A DNA stretch of 64,000 nt from Hymenobacter nivis (GCF_006439025.1 NZ_RCYZ01000003.1:374127-438126), one strand, 5' to 3'. Numbered from the stretch's first letter, positions 17,390 through 27,071 are shown. Notes: generated by a model from the letters alone, not told the origin. Translations and numbers: made by a program.

Positions 17390-19021
17390 ATGAATAGTTT
17401 CGAAACCATTCTGGTATTGTTGGCCCTGCTCGCGGCCCTGTCGGTGCTGTTTCAGCGGAGCCGGCTGCCGCAGGCGGTGCTGTTGGTAGCGGCGGGCTTG
17501 GCGCTGGGCTTCGTGCCGGGCCTGCCGCCCATCAAGCTGGAGCCCGACGTGGTATTTCTGCTGATTTTGCCGCCGCTGCTCTATTACGCGGGCTTCAACC
17601 TCACCTGGCAAGATTTCAACCATTACCGCCGGCCCATTCTGCTGCTGGCCGTGGGGCTGGTGGCGTTCACGACGGTGGCCGTGGCCGTGGTGGCGCACTA
17701 CTTCTTGCCGGGCTTTGGCTGGCCGCTGGCGTTCGTGCTGGGGGCCATCGTGTCGCCGCCCGACGCCGTGGCGGCCAGCAGCGCCACCCAGGGCCTGGGC
17801 CTGCCCAAGAGCGTGAGCGTGACGCTAGAAGGCGAGGGCTTGGTGAACGACGCCACCGCCCTGATTGCCTACCGCTACGCCGTGGCGGCCGTGGTCAGCG
17901 GCGGGTTTGTGGCGTGGCGGGCGGGCGGGCAGTTTGTGCTGGTGGCCGGCGGCGGCGTGGCCCTTGGGGTGGCGGCGGGCTACCTCACGGCGCGGCTGCA
18001 AGCCCATGTGCGCGAGGCCACTACGGCCACGGTTATTTCGTTGCTGCTGCCGTTTCTGGTGTATTTACTGGCCGAGCACGTGGGGGCCTCGGGGGTGCTG
18101 GCGGTGGTGTTCATGGGCCTGGTGATGTCGCGGCGGGCCCCGGAAGTGTACTCGGGGCCCACGCGCCTGCAAAACGCCAGCTTCTGGCGCGTGGTCAACT
18201 TCCTGCTGAACGGCTTCGTGTTCATCCTCATCGGGTTGCAGCTGCCGGCCGTACTGCGCGGCCTGCCGGCGGGCCACTTGCCCGCGCTGTGCGGGTACGG
18301 GCTGCTCATCAGCGCCGTGGCCATCGGCATCCGCATTGTGTGGATTTTCCCGGTCACGGCGCTCGTCTCCTTTTTCCGCCGCTCGACCGGCCACCCGGCC
18401 TCGCCGCTCATTGGCTGGCGCGAGCTGCTGGTGACGTCGTGGGCCGGCATGCGCGGGGTGGTGTCGCTGGCCACGGCCCTGGCCCTGCCCCTGGTGCTGG
18501 CCGACGGCCGCGCCTTCCCGCAGCGCAACGTGCTGCTGTTCCTCACCTTCGCCGTCATTCTGGTGACGCTGCTGGTGCAGGGCCTCACGCTGCCGTGGCT
18601 GGTGCGCCGCCTGGGCGTGCACGGGGAAACGGCCGCCGCCGACCGCCACGAGCAGGCCCTGCGCCTGGAGCTGGCCACCGATTCGCTGGCGTTTCTGCAC
18701 GACACGCTGGCCACCTGCACCGCCCCCGAGGTGCTAGCCCCGCTGGAGCAGCGCCTCACGCAACAAATCGACTTGCTGCAAGCCAACGCCACCGACGCGG
18801 CCGCCCCCGATGCGGCCGGACCGGGCCCCGGGCAGCGCCGGCACCAGCAAGTGCTGCGCACCAATTTGGCCGTGGTGCAGCACCAGCTCGGCCTGCTCGT
18901 GCAGCGCCACAAGCAGGGCCATGCCGAGGTCGAAATCATCCGCAAGCTCCAGCGCGAGCTGGATTTGGCCGAGCTGGACCTGCAAACGCAGCTAGAGGAA
19001 AGCGGCGCAGCGGGCAGCTGA
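17390..19021 (+). CDS. CPA1 family Na+/H+ antiporter
   Basis: 543-aa inner-membrane cation/proton antiporter. About 12 hydrophobic segments occupy residues 5-415. The conserved CPA1 motifs SPPDAVAASS (near 125) and EGEGLVNDATALIAY (near 145) carry the ion-binding Asp residues, and the family SWAGMRGVVSLA is near 355. A cytoplasmic tail (about 420-543) is rich in charged residues and probably helical. It would exchange Na+ or K+ for H+ in pH and salt homeostasis. TAGCTTTA at 17366-17373 is a weak -7 candidate. A second CPA1 gene lies at 56220. Confidence 0.93.
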   Translation: MNSFETILVLLALLAALSVLFQRSRLPQAVLLVAAGLALGFVPGLPPIKLEPDVVFLLILPPLLYYAGFNLTWQDFNHYRRPILLLAVGLVAFTTVAVAVVAHYFLPGFGWPLAFVLGAIVSPPDAVAASSATQGLGLPKSVSVTLEGEGLVNDATALIAYRYAVAAVVSGGFVAWRAGGQFVLVAGGGVALGVAAGYLTARLQAHVREATTATVISLLLPFLVYLLAEHVGASGVLAVVFMGLVMSRRAPEVYSGPTRLQNASFWRVVNFLLNGFVFILIGLQLPAVLRGLPAGHLPALCGYGLLISAVAIGIRIVWIFPVTALVSFFRRSTGHPASPLIGWRELLVTSWAGMRGVVSLATALALPLVLADGRAFPQRNVLLFLTFAVILVTLLVQGLTLPWLVRRLGVHGETAAADRHEQALRLELATDSLAFLHDTLATCTAPEVLAPLEQRLTQQIDLLQANATDAAAPDAAGPGPGQRRHQQVLRTNLAVVQHQLGLLVQRHKQGHAEVEIIRKLQRELDLAELDLQTQLEESGAAGS

Positions 19022-19058
19022 GCAGCGCCTGTTTGAGTTAGCTACAAGGTGCTTTAGG

Positions 19059-19150
19059 CGGTCATGCGAAACGCAGTGAAGCATCTCTCCCGCCCACTAA
19101 TCATAGATTACTGCTGCGGGAGAGATGCTTCACTGCGTTCCGCATGACCG
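19059..19150. repeat. Long palindromic repeat, 35-bp arms, between convergent genes
   Basis: 19059-19093 pairs with 19116-19150 with one mismatch in 35. A further inverted match (TTTGAGTTA/TAACTCAAA) lies outside the arms at about 19032 and 19158. The tips carry CGGTCATGCG/CGCATGACCG, related to the 5574 repeat. It may also end transcription from both convergent genes. Confidence 0.75.
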
Positions 19151-19180
19151 TTTTATTAACTCAAACTGCTCTAATTCTTA

Positions 19181-20278
19181 CTACTTGCCGGCCAAGAACT
19201 TGCCGATATTGTCGTTGAGGAACTTGGCGTCGGCGGGGTTGCTGGCGGCGCCGGCGGTGTGGCCCCACAGCGAGGGGATGGGCAGCAGCGTGACGCCCGG
19301 AATGAACGCGGCCTCGTAGCGCGCGTCGCCCACGGGGAAGTACAAATCCGTTTCCGACGGCATGTAGAGGATGGGCGCTTTTATGCTGCGCAGGGCTTTC
19401 TCGACGTCGCCGCCGAAGCCGGGGGTGGTGCCCACGTTGTGGTATTCCCAGGTGCGCATTTGCGCGATGAGGTCGTTGGCGTCTGCCCCGGGGATGAAGT
19501 GGATGCGGTAGTTATTGAGTACCTGCTCGAAGGTGGTGCCGGGCTTCTCGTCGCTGCGCCACAGCTCTTTGCGCCACCACTCCTGCGAGAACAGCCAGCC
19601 CGTCCACACCGCGGCGAAGGCTTCGATGCCCTTGGTGGGCGGGGTTTTATAGTCGCCGTTCTGGAAGGCCGCGTCGGCGGTGAGGGCGGCAATCTGGCCT
19701 TCGAGGCGCACCACGCCGTGGGGGTAGTTTTTGGCCGTGCCCGAGGTAGCCACTAGGCGGTCGGCAAAGGTGGGGTAGCTCACGGCCCACTGAAACGCCT
19801 GCTCGGCGCCCATCGAAAAGCCGATGATGGCGCGCAGGTGGGTTATTTTCAGCTCCTTGGTTAGCAACTCGTGCACCGCCGCCACGTTGTCGCGGATGGT
19901 CATGACCGGGAAGCGGGGCCCGTGAAACGGCTCGGGCGTGTTGCTGGGCGACGACGACTTGCCGTTGCCGAACAGTTCGGTCGTGACCAGGAACAACTTG
20001 GTCGTGTCCAGGCACTTGCCGGGGCCGATGAGCCACTCGTAGCCGTGGTGGCCGGCCATGTAGTGCGAGGGCAGCAGCACGGCGTTGTCGCGCCGGGCGT
20101 TGAGGTGGCCGTAGGTGCCGTAGCCCACCCGGGCCTGGGGCAGCACGGCCCCGCCCTCGGTGCGGAAGTTCGGCAGCACGAAGAAGTGGTGCGGCACCCG
20201 GTCGGCCGGCTTGGCGGGCGTTTGGGCCCCAACGGCGGCAAAGCAGAACAACAGGGCGAGGGTAAGCAATTGGCGCAT
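19181..20278 (-). CDS. Secreted alpha/beta-hydrolase of the MetX (homoserine acetyltransferase) superfamily
   Basis: 365-aa protein with a signal peptide (MRQLLTLALLFCFAAVGAQ). It then follows the MetX-like alpha/beta-hydrolase fold: GTYGHLNARRDNAVLLPSHY near 55, the nucleophile elbow GFSMGAEQAF near 150, the acid in PSETDLYFP near 305 and the catalytic His in LWGHTAGA near 340. True homoserine acetyltransferases are cytoplasmic. An exported protein like this one is more likely a hydrolase of unknown substrate. It converges with the antiporter gene. Confidence 0.85.
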   Translation of the reverse strand: MRQLLTLALLFCFAAVGAQTPAKPADRVPHHFFVLPNFRTEGGAVLPQARVGYGTYGHLNARRDNAVLLPSHYMAGHHGYEWLIGPGKCLDTTKLFLVTTELFGNGKSSSPSNTPEPFHGPRFPVMTIRDNVAAVHELLTKELKITHLRAIIGFSMGAEQAFQWAVSYPTFADRLVATSGTAKNYPHGVVRLEGQIAALTADAAFQNGDYKTPPTKGIEAFAAVWTGWLFSQEWWRKELWRSDEKPGTTFEQVLNNYRIHFIPGADANDLIAQMRTWEYHNVGTTPGFGGDVEKALRSIKAPILYMPSETDLYFPVGDARYEAAFIPGVTLLPIPSLWGHTAGAASNPADAKFLNDNIGKFLAGK

Positions 20279-20408
20279 AATGAAGACTTAACGGGGAAAA
20301 AGCCGTGGTGGCGGCCGGTGGTTTTCGCCGTGCCGCGCGGTTGTTCGTAAAGGTAGCCGGCGCACGGCCCCGCCCGGGGCCCTCACGCGCCCTTCATCTG
20401 CCCCGGCA

Positions 20409-21482
20409 ATGGACCAACTTTCTACTTCTTCTTCCCCCACCACTTCCCTCACCGGCTACGCGCGGCGCGTGGGCGTGGCGGTGGGCATCGTGTTCATTGC
20501 CTTGTTCTTAACGGGGCTGCTGGGCACGGCGTTCGGGGTGTTTTTGCGGGTGCTGGCGGCGCTGCTCATTGCCCTGCCGCTACAGGCCGGGGCCCAGTGG
20601 CTGCACCGCCGCACGCGCCTGCCGCAGGGCCTGGCGCTGCTGCTGGTGGCGCTGCTGGTGGTGGGGGCCCTGGTGGGCGCGGGCTGGCTGTTTTCGACGC
20701 GCATCGGCGGGCAGGTGCAGCAGTTGCAACAACAGCTGCCGCAGGCCCTGCGCGAAGTGCAGGCGCGCGCCAAAGGCACCGAGTGGGGCCAGTGGCTGGC
20801 CAACGAAAACCTCGATTTCGGCCGCCTCACGGGCGGCGGCTCGGCCTGGATGGGCCGCATCACGGGCATCTTCTCCACCACCTTCAGCGTGCTGGCCGAC
20901 GCCTACGTCATTGTCTTTCTGTCGCTCTTCATTGCCTTGCAGCCCAAGCTGTACCGCGCCGGCCTGGTGATGCTGGTGCCCAAGCCCGGCCGCGCCCGGG
21001 CCCACGAGGTGCTCGACAAAATCAGCGACACGCTGGTGAAGTGGGTGCTGGGCCGGCTGGTGTCGATGCTGGCCGTGGGCGTGCTCACGGCGCTGGGGCT
21101 GTGGGCGTTGGGCATGCCGCTGGCCTGGGTGCTGGCCCTGTTCGCGGGGCTGGTCACGTTCATTCCCAACATCGGGCCCATCATTTCAATGGTGCCGGCG
21201 CTGCTGCTGGCCTTCTTCCACGGGGGCCCCACGGAGGCGCTCTACGTGCTGGCGCTGTACCTGGGCGTGCAAACGCTGGAAAGCGCGGCCGTGTCGCCGG
21301 TGGTGCAGCAGCGGCTCATTCTGCTGCCGCCGGCGCTCATTTTCGTGGGGCAGCTGGTCATCGGCTCGTTCACGGGCCTGCTGGGCCTCACGCTGGCCAC
21401 GCCCATCATCGCCATCGGCGTGATTTTGGTGAAAATGCTCTACGTGCAGGACGTGCTGGGCGACGACGCGGTGGAACTGTAG
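20409..21482 (+). CDS. AI-2E family transporter (PerM/YdiK-like permease)
   Basis: 357-aa inner-membrane protein with about eight predicted helices in the family's arrangement: an N-terminal cluster, a soluble stretch (about 95-145, FSTRIGGQVQQLQQQLPQAL), and the C-terminal membrane block with FIPNIGPIISMVPA near 258, the diagnostic motif. Some homologues export autoinducer-2 or act as Na+/H+ antiporters, and the substrate here is unknown. It is divergent from the alpha/beta-hydrolase gene and ends 38 bp from the convergent DUF1028 gene. Confidence 0.9.
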   Translation: MDQLSTSSSPTTSLTGYARRVGVAVGIVFIALFLTGLLGTAFGVFLRVLAALLIALPLQAGAQWLHRRTRLPQGLALLLVALLVVGALVGAGWLFSTRIGGQVQQLQQQLPQALREVQARAKGTEWGQWLANENLDFGRLTGGGSAWMGRITGIFSTTFSVLADAYVIVFLSLFIALQPKLYRAGLVMLVPKPGRARAHEVLDKISDTLVKWVLGRLVSMLAVGVLTALGLWALGMPLAWVLALFAGLVTFIPNIGPIISMVPALLLAFFHGGPTEALYVLALYLGVQTLESAAVSPVVQQRLILLPPALIFVGQLVIGSFTGLLGLTLATPIIAIGVILVKMLYVQDVLGDDAVEL

Positions 21483-21491
21483 CGGGCCTCA

Positions 21492-21516
21492 GCACGGACT
21501 TTGTAGCCCGCGCTAC
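21492..21516. repeat. Solo half of the GGACTTTGTAG palindrome family
   Basis: This 25-bp stretch contains CGGACTTTGTAG and CGCGCTAC, matching one arm of the long palindromes at 28362-28457 and 35569-35664. The other arm is missing. Confidence 0.55.
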
Positions 21517-21520
21517 GGCC

Positions 21521-22513
21521 TTATTTCAGCGCCAAAATTTGCTTTAGTTCTGCATCTGACACCGTGAGCAGGCCCACTTTGGGCAGGCGTTCGGTGAGCA
21601 CGCGCCAGTTGGGCTCCTGCTGAAAAATGGGCTTGAGCAGGGCCAGGGCGGCGGGCACTTGCTGCTTGTTGGCCAGCGTGATGGCGTGCCAATACTTCAT
21701 TTCCAGGTTCTGGGGGAACATTTTTTCGGCCGCTTGGTACTCCTGGATGGCTTTCGGCATGTCGTTTTTCTCCACGGCCAGGTCGCCGGCGTTCATGTGG
21801 TCGTAGGCGCGGTGCAGCTTGAGGAGGCGGCGCAGTTCGGGCAGCGGCTGGGCGGCGTCGTCCACGCGCAGGTCCACAAGGCGGTCGGCCCAGGGGCCCT
21901 CGGTGGCCGTGCCGCGCACCACCAGCAGCGCCACCGACTGCCGGCCGCGCACGTCGCCCCCGGCGGCCTGGGCCGCGTCGAGGGCCCCCAGCACGCGCTC
22001 GGCCAGCGGCAGGGCGGCGCCGGCTTCGTAGGCCCGGGCCATGGCGCCCCACACCGTGTTGTTCAGCATCATGTTGGCCTGCACCGAGAACTGGGGGCCC
22101 TGCTGGTGGCCGGCCATGTCCACGCACTTTTTGCCGGTGTGGGTGGCCACGCGGCCCTGGTTGTCGAGGATGGCGACCTGGCGCACGTCGCGGGCGTCGT
22201 CGGCGGCCAGCAGCTCGTCGAGCGCCTGCTGGGCCGACTTGCCGCTCTTGAGCAGGGCCAGGCCGCGCAGGCCGAACGACTTGTTGGTGAACGACTGGGT
22301 GGCCACCACGCCCACCCCGGCCTCGGCCCAACTCACGCTGGTGCCCACCGAAAACCAGTGGCTTTGCACGGCCACGGCCATTTCGCCGGTTTTAGCGTCG
22401 CGGGCCACAATGCTAAAGGTGTGGGCCAGCGGGTCGGTGGCCGAGTACACGGACTGGGCCGCAGCGGGCAGCGCCAGCCAGGCCAGCGCGAAAAGGAGTA
22501 GCTTGTGCAACAT
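21521..22513 (-). CDS. DUF1028 domain-containing secreted protein
   Basis: 330-aa protein with a signal peptide ([20 protein letters not shown]). DUF1028 spans about residues 28-230, an Ntn-hydrolase-like fold: THTF-type start ([20 protein letters not shown]), [19 protein letters not shown] and NMMLNNTVW are conserved landmarks. The C-terminal 90 residues ([20 protein letters not shown]) look like TPR helices. The enzymatic activity is unproven in the family. It converges with the AI-2E gene. Confidence 0.9.
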   Translation of the reverse strand: MLHKLLLFALAWLALPAAAQSVYSATDPLAHTFSIVARDAKTGEMAVAVQSHWFSVGTSVSWAEAGVGVVATQSFTNKSFGLRGLALLKSGKSAQQALDELLAADDARDVRQVAILDNQGRVATHTGKKCVDMAGHQQGPQFSVQANMMLNNTVWGAMARAYEAGAALPLAERVLGALDAAQAAGGDVRGRQSVALLVVRGTATEGPWADRLVDLRVDDAAQPLPELRRLLKLHRAYDHMNAGDLAVEKNDMPKAIQEYQAAEKMFPQNLEMKYWHAITLANKQQVPAALALLKPIFQQEPNWRVLTERLPKVGLLTVSDAELKQILALK

Positions 22514-22602
22514 ATAATGGACGGGAGAAAAAATGGCATTGGGCCCCGGGGCGGCCGCGGCCTAAGGTACGGCCGCGGCCCGGGGCCCCAGAATTTTTTC
22601 GT

Positions 22603-22628
22603 TACTTTTACAAACTAACGCTTGTTAG
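22603..22628 (+). promoter_or_regulatory. paa operon promoter with PaaR-like operator
   Basis: TACTTTTA (22603-22610) is a near -7 element. CTAACGCTTGTTAG (22615-22628) is a perfect inverted repeat of CTAAC around 4 nt, lying where transcription would begin. It agrees with the operator CNAACGNNCGTTNG reported for Thermus PaaR at all but one defined position. Repression of paaA by a PaaR-type TetR protein, probably the one at 7031, is inferred. Confidence 0.55.
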
Positions 22629-22644
22629 CCCTCGTTATCAGCCC

Positions 22645-23607
22645 ATGGAAACGCTCGAAAAAGACCTCTCCCGCGACGACCAGTTCCAGGCCCGCATCGA
22701 CGCCGACGTGCGCATCGAGCCCAAGGACTGGATGCCCGACGCCTACCGCAAAACCCTGATCCGGCAGATTTCGCAGCACGCCCACTCCGAAATCGTGGGC
22801 ATGCTGCCCGAGGGCAACTGGATTACTAGGGCCCCCAGCCTCAAGCGCAAGGCCATTTTGCTGGCCAAGGTGCAGGACGAAGCCGGCCACGGCCTCTACC
22901 TCTACAGCGCCGCCGAAACCCTGGGCGCCAGCCGCGACCAGATGCTGGCCGACCTGCATTCGGGCAAGGCCAAGTACAGCAGCATCTTCAACTACCCCAC
23001 CCTGAGCTGGGCCGACATGGGCTGCGTGGGCTGGCTCGTGGACGGCGCCGCCATCCTCAACCAGGTGCCGCTGTGCCGCACCAGCTACGGGCCCTACGCC
23101 CGGGCCATGGTGCGCGTGTGCAAGGAGGAGAGCTTCCACCAGCGCCAGGGCTTCGAAATCATGCAAACGCTGGCCGCCGGTGCCCCCGCCCAGCGGGAAA
23201 TGGCCCAGGAAGCCCTCAACCGCTGGTGGTGGCCCACGCTGATGATGTTCGGCCCAAAAGATTCGGAATCGCCCAACACCGAGCAGAGCATGAAGTGGCG
23301 CATCAAGCGCTTTACCAACGACGAGTTGCGCCAGAAATTTGTGGACATGATGGTGCCCCAGGCCGAGTTCCTGGGCCTGACCGTGCCCGACGAAAAAGCT
23401 CAATGGAACGAAGCTCGCCAGGCCTACGACTTCGGCGAAGTGGACTGGGACGAGTTCTGGAGCGTAGTGAAGGGCAACGGCCTCTGCAACCACGACCGCC
23501 TGCAGGCCCGCGTGCAAGCCCACGAGGAAGGCGCCTGGGTGCGCGAAGCCGCCCTGGCCCACGCCGCCAAGCGCGCAGCGCGGGAAGCGGCCGCCGTGGC
23601 AGTTTAG
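22645..23607 (+). CDS. paaA: 1,2-phenylacetyl-CoA epoxidase, catalytic subunit PaaA
   Basis: PaaA is the diiron oxygenase subunit that epoxidises the ring of phenylacetyl-CoA. The 320-aa protein shows the ferritin-like four-helix pattern with metal ligands in QDEAGHG (near residue 75) and [12 protein letters not shown] (near 160), and the family's [20 protein letters not shown]. The length equals PaaA of other bacteria. It is first in the paa cluster, with a CTAAC palindrome just upstream. The 122-bp gap to paaB contains a palindromic repeat. Confidence 0.97.
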   Translation: METLEKDLSRDDQFQARIDADVRIEPKDWMPDAYRKTLIRQISQHAHSEIVGMLPEGNWITRAPSLKRKAILLAKVQDEAGHGLYLYSAAETLGASRDQMLADLHSGKAKYSSIFNYPTLSWADMGCVGWLVDGAAILNQVPLCRTSYGPYARAMVRVCKEESFHQRQGFEIMQTLAAGAPAQREMAQEALNRWWWPTLMMFGPKDSESPNTEQSMKWRIKRFTNDELRQKFVDMMVPQAEFLGLTVPDEKAQWNEARQAYDFGEVDWDEFWSVVKGNGLCNHDRLQARVQAHEEGAWVREAALAHAAKRAAREAAAVAV

Positions 23608-23634
23608 GGCTCCAGCGCTTAGTAAGCTATAATC

Positions 23635-23680
23635 CAGGCCGTCGTGCAGCGCGCAGCGCAGCGCAGCATGGCGGCCCAGG
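23635..23680. repeat. Diverged palindromic repeat inside the paa operon
   Basis: GGCCGTCGTGC near 23638 and GCATGGCGGCC near 23666 form an imperfect palindrome with GCGCAGCGCA in the loop. It is related to the element at 5574-5610. It lies between paaA and paaB and could modulate relative expression or message stability. Confidence 0.5.
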
Positions 23681-23729
23681 GCCCCAACCCGTGTAGCGGC
23701 CTGGGGCCCCAACCAAAAGAACGCAAGCA

Positions 23730-24017
23730 ATGAATCAATCCGAGTGGCCCTTGTGGGAAGTGTTCATCCGCAGCAAGCAGGGGCTCGACCACAAGCACGT
23801 GGGCAGCCTGCATGCCGCCGACGCCACCATGGCCGTGCAAAACGCCCGCGACGTGTACACGCGCCGCCTGGAGGGCGTGAGCATTTGGGTGGTCGAATCG
23901 ACCCACATCCACGCCTCCAACCCCGACGAGGCGGCCGAGTTTTTCGACCCGGCGGCCGACAAAGTGTACCGGCACCCCACGTTTTACACCGTGCCGGATT
24001 CCATCAAACACATGTAA
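23730..24017 (+). CDS. paaB: 1,2-phenylacetyl-CoA epoxidase subunit PaaB
   Basis: 95-aa small subunit of the PaaABCE complex, needed for assembly though not catalytic. The sequence EWPLWEVFIRSKQGLDHKHV, then VQNARDVYTRRLEGVSIWVV and FFDPAADKVYRHPTFYTVPD are characteristic of PaaB. It is followed 11 bp later by paaC. Confidence 0.97.
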   Translation: MNQSEWPLWEVFIRSKQGLDHKHVGSLHAADATMAVQNARDVYTRRLEGVSIWVVESTHIHASNPDEAAEFFDPAADKVYRHPTFYTVPDSIKHM

Positions 24018-24028
24018 GCCTGCCGGTT

Positions 24029-24841
24029 ATGGACCACCCCGCTGATTTGCAACCCGCCCCCGCCGCCATTGCCCACGCCCCCACCGTGCGGCAGCAGCTC
24101 TTCGAATTTGTGCTGCAGCTGGCCGATACCAGCCTCGTGCTGGGCCACCGCCTGAGCGAGTGGTGCGGCCACGGCCCCGTGCTGGAACAGGACCTGGCCA
24201 TGGCCAACATCGCCCTCGATTTGCTGGGCGAAACCCGCAGCCTTTACCAGTACGCCGCCCAGCTCGAAGGCCAGGGCCGCACCGAGGACGACCTCGCTTA
24301 CCTGCGCCCCGCCACCGCCTACCGCAACCCGCTGCTGGTGGAGCAGCCCAACGGCGACTTCGCCCACACCGTGGTGCGCCAGTTCTTGTTCGACAACTAC
24401 CACTACCACTTGCTGTTGGCGCTGAAAGAGGGCCCCGACGCGCCCCTTGCTGGCATCGCCGAAAAGTCGGTGAAGGAGGCCGCCTACCACCTCAAGTGGA
24501 GCTCGGAGTGGATCATCCGCCTGGGCGACGGCACGGCCGAAAGCCGCCAGCGCCTCGACAAGGCCCTGGCCACGCTCTGGCGCTACGCCGCCGAGCTAAC
24601 CACGCCCACCGCCACCGAAACCGCCTTGCAAGGCCTGGGCCTCGTGCCCGACTACGCCGACCTGCTCCCCGCCATGCAGGCCCACGCGGCCCACGTGCTG
24701 GCCGAAGCCACCGTGCCCGCGCCCCAAGTCGTGCCCTTCGCCCAGCGCGGCGGCAAGGGCGGCCAACACTCCGAGCACCTGGGCTACCTGCTCGCCGAGC
24801 TGCAGTACATGCAGCGCGCCTACCCCGGCCTGACGTGGTAG
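24029..24841 (+). CDS. paaC: 1,2-phenylacetyl-CoA epoxidase structural subunit PaaC
   Basis: 270-aa ferritin-like partner that forms the stable heterodimer with PaaA. Diagnostic segments: LADTSLVLGHRLSEWCGHGP near residue 32, EQDLAMANIALDLLGE near 50, FLFDNYHYHLL near 122 and EKSVKEAAYHLKWSSEWIIR near 146. ATG 24029 (MDHPADLQPAP) gives the family length; the frame continues upstream over paaB and is not coding there. Its stop overlaps the GTG start of paaD. Confidence 0.96.
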   Translation: MDHPADLQPAPAAIAHAPTVRQQLFEFVLQLADTSLVLGHRLSEWCGHGPVLEQDLAMANIALDLLGETRSLYQYAAQLEGQGRTEDDLAYLRPATAYRNPLLVEQPNGDFAHTVVRQFLFDNYHYHLLLALKEGPDAPLAGIAEKSVKEAAYHLKWSSEWIIRLGDGTAESRQRLDKALATLWRYAAELTTPTATETALQGLGLVPDYADLLPAMQAHAAHVLAEATVPAPQVVPFAQRGGKGGQHSEHLGYLLAELQYMQRAYPGLTW

Positions 24842-25347
24842 CTAGCACTACTGGGACCCCCACCGAGGCCCGCGTTTGGGAGCTGCTGGAGGAGGTAACG
24901 GACCCCGAGGTGCCCGTGCTCAGCATCCTCGACCTGGGCATTGTGCGGGCCGTGCGCGTGGCGGGGCCCCAGGTGACGGTGACCATCACGCCCACCTACT
25001 CGGGCTGCCCGGCCATGAACACCATCGCCACCGACATCCGCCTGCGCCTGCTGGCCGAGGGCATCACCCAGCTCACGGTGCACAACCAGCTCAGCCCCGC
25101 CTGGACGACGGACTGGATGAGCGCCGCGGGCCGCGCCAAGCTCACTGCCTACGGCATCGCCCCGCCCGTGGACGGCACTGCTACTGGCCACGTGCTCAAC
25201 CTGTTCGGCAAGGCCACGGCCGTGGCCTGCCCGTTGTGCGGCTCGGCCCACACGCAGCTAGTCAACCAGTTCGGCTCCACGGCGTGCAAGGCCCTCTACC
25301 AGTGCCAGGACTGCCGCGAGCCGTTCGATTATTTCAAGTGCCACTAG
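24835..25347 (+). CDS. paaD: Phenylacetate degradation protein PaaD (DUF59/MIP18 with zinc ribbon)
   Basis: 170-aa accessory protein of the SUF-type MIP18 family, thought to help mature the iron centres of the epoxidase. The DUF59 domain (about 10-90) has EVTDPEVPVLSILDLGIVR and the conserved Cys in TYSGCPAM. A C-terminal zinc ribbon is formed by CPLCG and CQDC. GTG 24835 overlaps the paaC stop by 7 bp, implying translational coupling, and no ATG fits at the N-terminus. Confidence 0.93.
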   Translation: MVASTTGTPTEARVWELLEEVTDPEVPVLSILDLGIVRAVRVAGPQVTVTITPTYSGCPAMNTIATDIRLRLLAEGITQLTVHNQLSPAWTTDWMSAAGRAKLTAYGIAPPVDGTATGHVLNLFGKATAVACPLCGSAHTQLVNQFGSTACKALYQCQDCREPFDYFKCH

Positions 25348-25447
25348 GCAATTGTCGTTTGGCAGGCAACCTTTAACGCCTTGCCGCACCGCCGCGCCAG
25401 CCATTGCAAAAGGCCGGTGCGATCAAACGACCATTGATAGCCGTTAA

Positions 25448-26641
25448 ATGATGAATGACCACATGACCATCGGAATCATCGGCAGCGGGGCCATGGGCGC
25501 GGGCATTGCCCAGGTGCTGGCCACCGCCGGCCACCCCGTGCGCCTGCTCGACCAGCACGCCGGGGCCCTGGAAAAAGCCACGGCCGGCATCGAGGCCAAC
25601 CTGCGCCGGCTGGTGGAAAAAGGCCAGCTCTCGGCTGACGCCGCCGGCCTGGCCGCCGCCCGCCTTAGCCCCACCACCTACCTGCCCGACTTTGCCGACT
25701 GCGAGCTGGTGATCGAGGCCGTGGTGGAAGACCTGGCCGCCAAGCAACAGCTGTTTCGGGAAGTGGAGCCGGTGGTGGCGCCCGAGTGCATCCTGGCCAG
25801 CAACACGTCGTCGCTCTCGCTGGCCTCCATTGCGGCGGCGTGCGCGCGGCCGGAGCGCTTCATCGGCTTGCACTTTTTCAACCCTGCCCCGCTCATGCGG
25901 CTCGTCGAGATCATTCCGGCGGTGCAAACCCGCGCCGGCCTGGCCGACGAGCTTAGGGCCCTGGTGCTGGGCTGGGGCAAGCAGCCCGTGGTGGCCCAGG
26001 ACACCCCCGGCTTCATCGTGAACCGGGTGGCGCGCCCTTTCTACGGCGAGGCGCTGCGCATCCTGGAAGAGGGCCTGGCCGACGCGCCCACCATCGATTG
26101 GGCCCTGACGGCGCTCGGCGGCTTCCGCATGGGGCCCTTCGCGCTGATGGACTTCATCGGCCACGACGTGAACTACCGCGTGACGGAAGCCGTGTTCGCC
26201 GGCTTCTACTTCGACCCGCGCTACCGCCCCGCCATCGCCCAGAAGCGCCTGCTGGAAGCCGGCTTTTTGGGCCGAAAATCCGGCCGCGGCTTTTATGATT
26301 ATTCCGCCGGGGCCCCGGCGCCCGCCCCCACCCCGGACGAGACGCTGGGCCATATCATTTTGTACCGGGTGCTGGCCATGCTCATCAACGAAGCGGCCGA
26401 CGCGCTGCACCGCGGCGTGGCCTCGGCCGATGACCTGGAGCTGGCCATGACGCAGGGCGTGAACTACCCCCGCGGCCTGCTGGCCTGGGCCGACGCCCTG
26501 GGCCCGCCCCGCGTGCTGGCCTGGCTCGACGCCCTCTACGAAGAGTACCACGAGGAACGCTACCGCGCCAGCCCGCTGCTGCGCAAGCTGGCCCGCACCC
26601 ACCAGTTATTCATTCCGCATGCGCGCGTTACCCAAGCCTGA
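25448..26641 (+). CDS. paaH: 3-hydroxyacyl-CoA dehydrogenase PaaH
   Basis: PaaH oxidises 3-hydroxyadipyl-CoA to 3-oxoadipyl-CoA with NAD+. The 397-aa protein has an N-terminal Rossmann domain ([20 protein letters not shown] at residues 9-28), the catalytic His in [13 protein letters not shown] near 145, and the dimerisation domain ([17 protein letters not shown] near 187; YRVLAML-NEAADAL near 310). A second in-frame ATG (25451) is equally likely. Its 3' end overlaps paaI by 23 bp, so the two are coupled. It may serve general 3-hydroxybutyryl-CoA chemistry as well. Confidence 0.92.
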   Translation: MMNDHMTIGIIGSGAMGAGIAQVLATAGHPVRLLDQHAGALEKATAGIEANLRRLVEKGQLSADAAGLAAARLSPTTYLPDFADCELVIEAVVEDLAAKQQLFREVEPVVAPECILASNTSSLSLASIAAACARPERFIGLHFFNPAPLMRLVEIIPAVQTRAGLADELRALVLGWGKQPVVAQDTPGFIVNRVARPFYGEALRILEEGLADAPTIDWALTALGGFRMGPFALMDFIGHDVNYRVTEAVFAGFYFDPRYRPAIAQKRLLEAGFLGRKSGRGFYDYSAGAPAPAPTPDETLGHIILYRVLAMLINEAADALHRGVASADDLELAMTQGVNYPRGLLAWADALGPPRVLAWLDALYEEYHEERYRASPLLRKLARTHQLFIPHARVTQA

Positions 26642-27071
26642 GGCCGGCGCTGGGGCCCCCGCCCCGGCCGAAACCGTGAAGGACCTGATGCTGGCCCACG
26701 ACGCCTTCAGCCGCTGGCTGGGGGTGGCCGTGGCCGCGGTGGGCCCCGGCTACGCCCGCCTCACGCTGGCCGTGCGCCCCGACATGCTCAACGGCTTCGG
26801 GGCCCTGCACGGCGGCGTCACGTTCGCGGCCGCCGACACGGCTTTCGGGCTGGCCTGCAACAGCCACGGCCGCCAAGCCGTGGGCCTGAGCGTGACCATC
26901 GACTACCTCGAAGCCGGCCGCCCCGGCGACGTGCTCACCGTGGAAGCCCGCGAGGAAAGCCTCAAGCACAAAATCGGCGTGTACCAGGTGCGCGTCAGCA
27001 ACCAGCACGGCACCGTGCTGGCCCTGTTCAAAGGCACCGCCTACCGCTCAGACAAAGAAATTCCACTGTAA
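26619..27071 (+). CDS. paaI: Hydroxyphenylacetyl-CoA thioesterase PaaI
   Basis: 150-aa hotdog-fold thioesterase that rescues CoA from dead-end hydroxyphenylacetyl-CoA and related esters. The signature is [20 protein letters not shown] (about 63-82), with the catalytic Asp within AADT, followed by [14 protein letters not shown]. The start at 26619 lies inside the end of paaH and gives the normal length. Confidence 0.93.
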   Translation: MRALPKPEAGAGAPAPAETVKDLMLAHDAFSRWLGVAVAAVGPGYARLTLAVRPDMLNGFGALHGGVTFAAADTAFGLACNSHGRQAVGLSVTIDYLEAGRPGDVLTVEAREESLKHKIGVYQVRVSNQHGTVLALFKGTAYRSDKEIPL

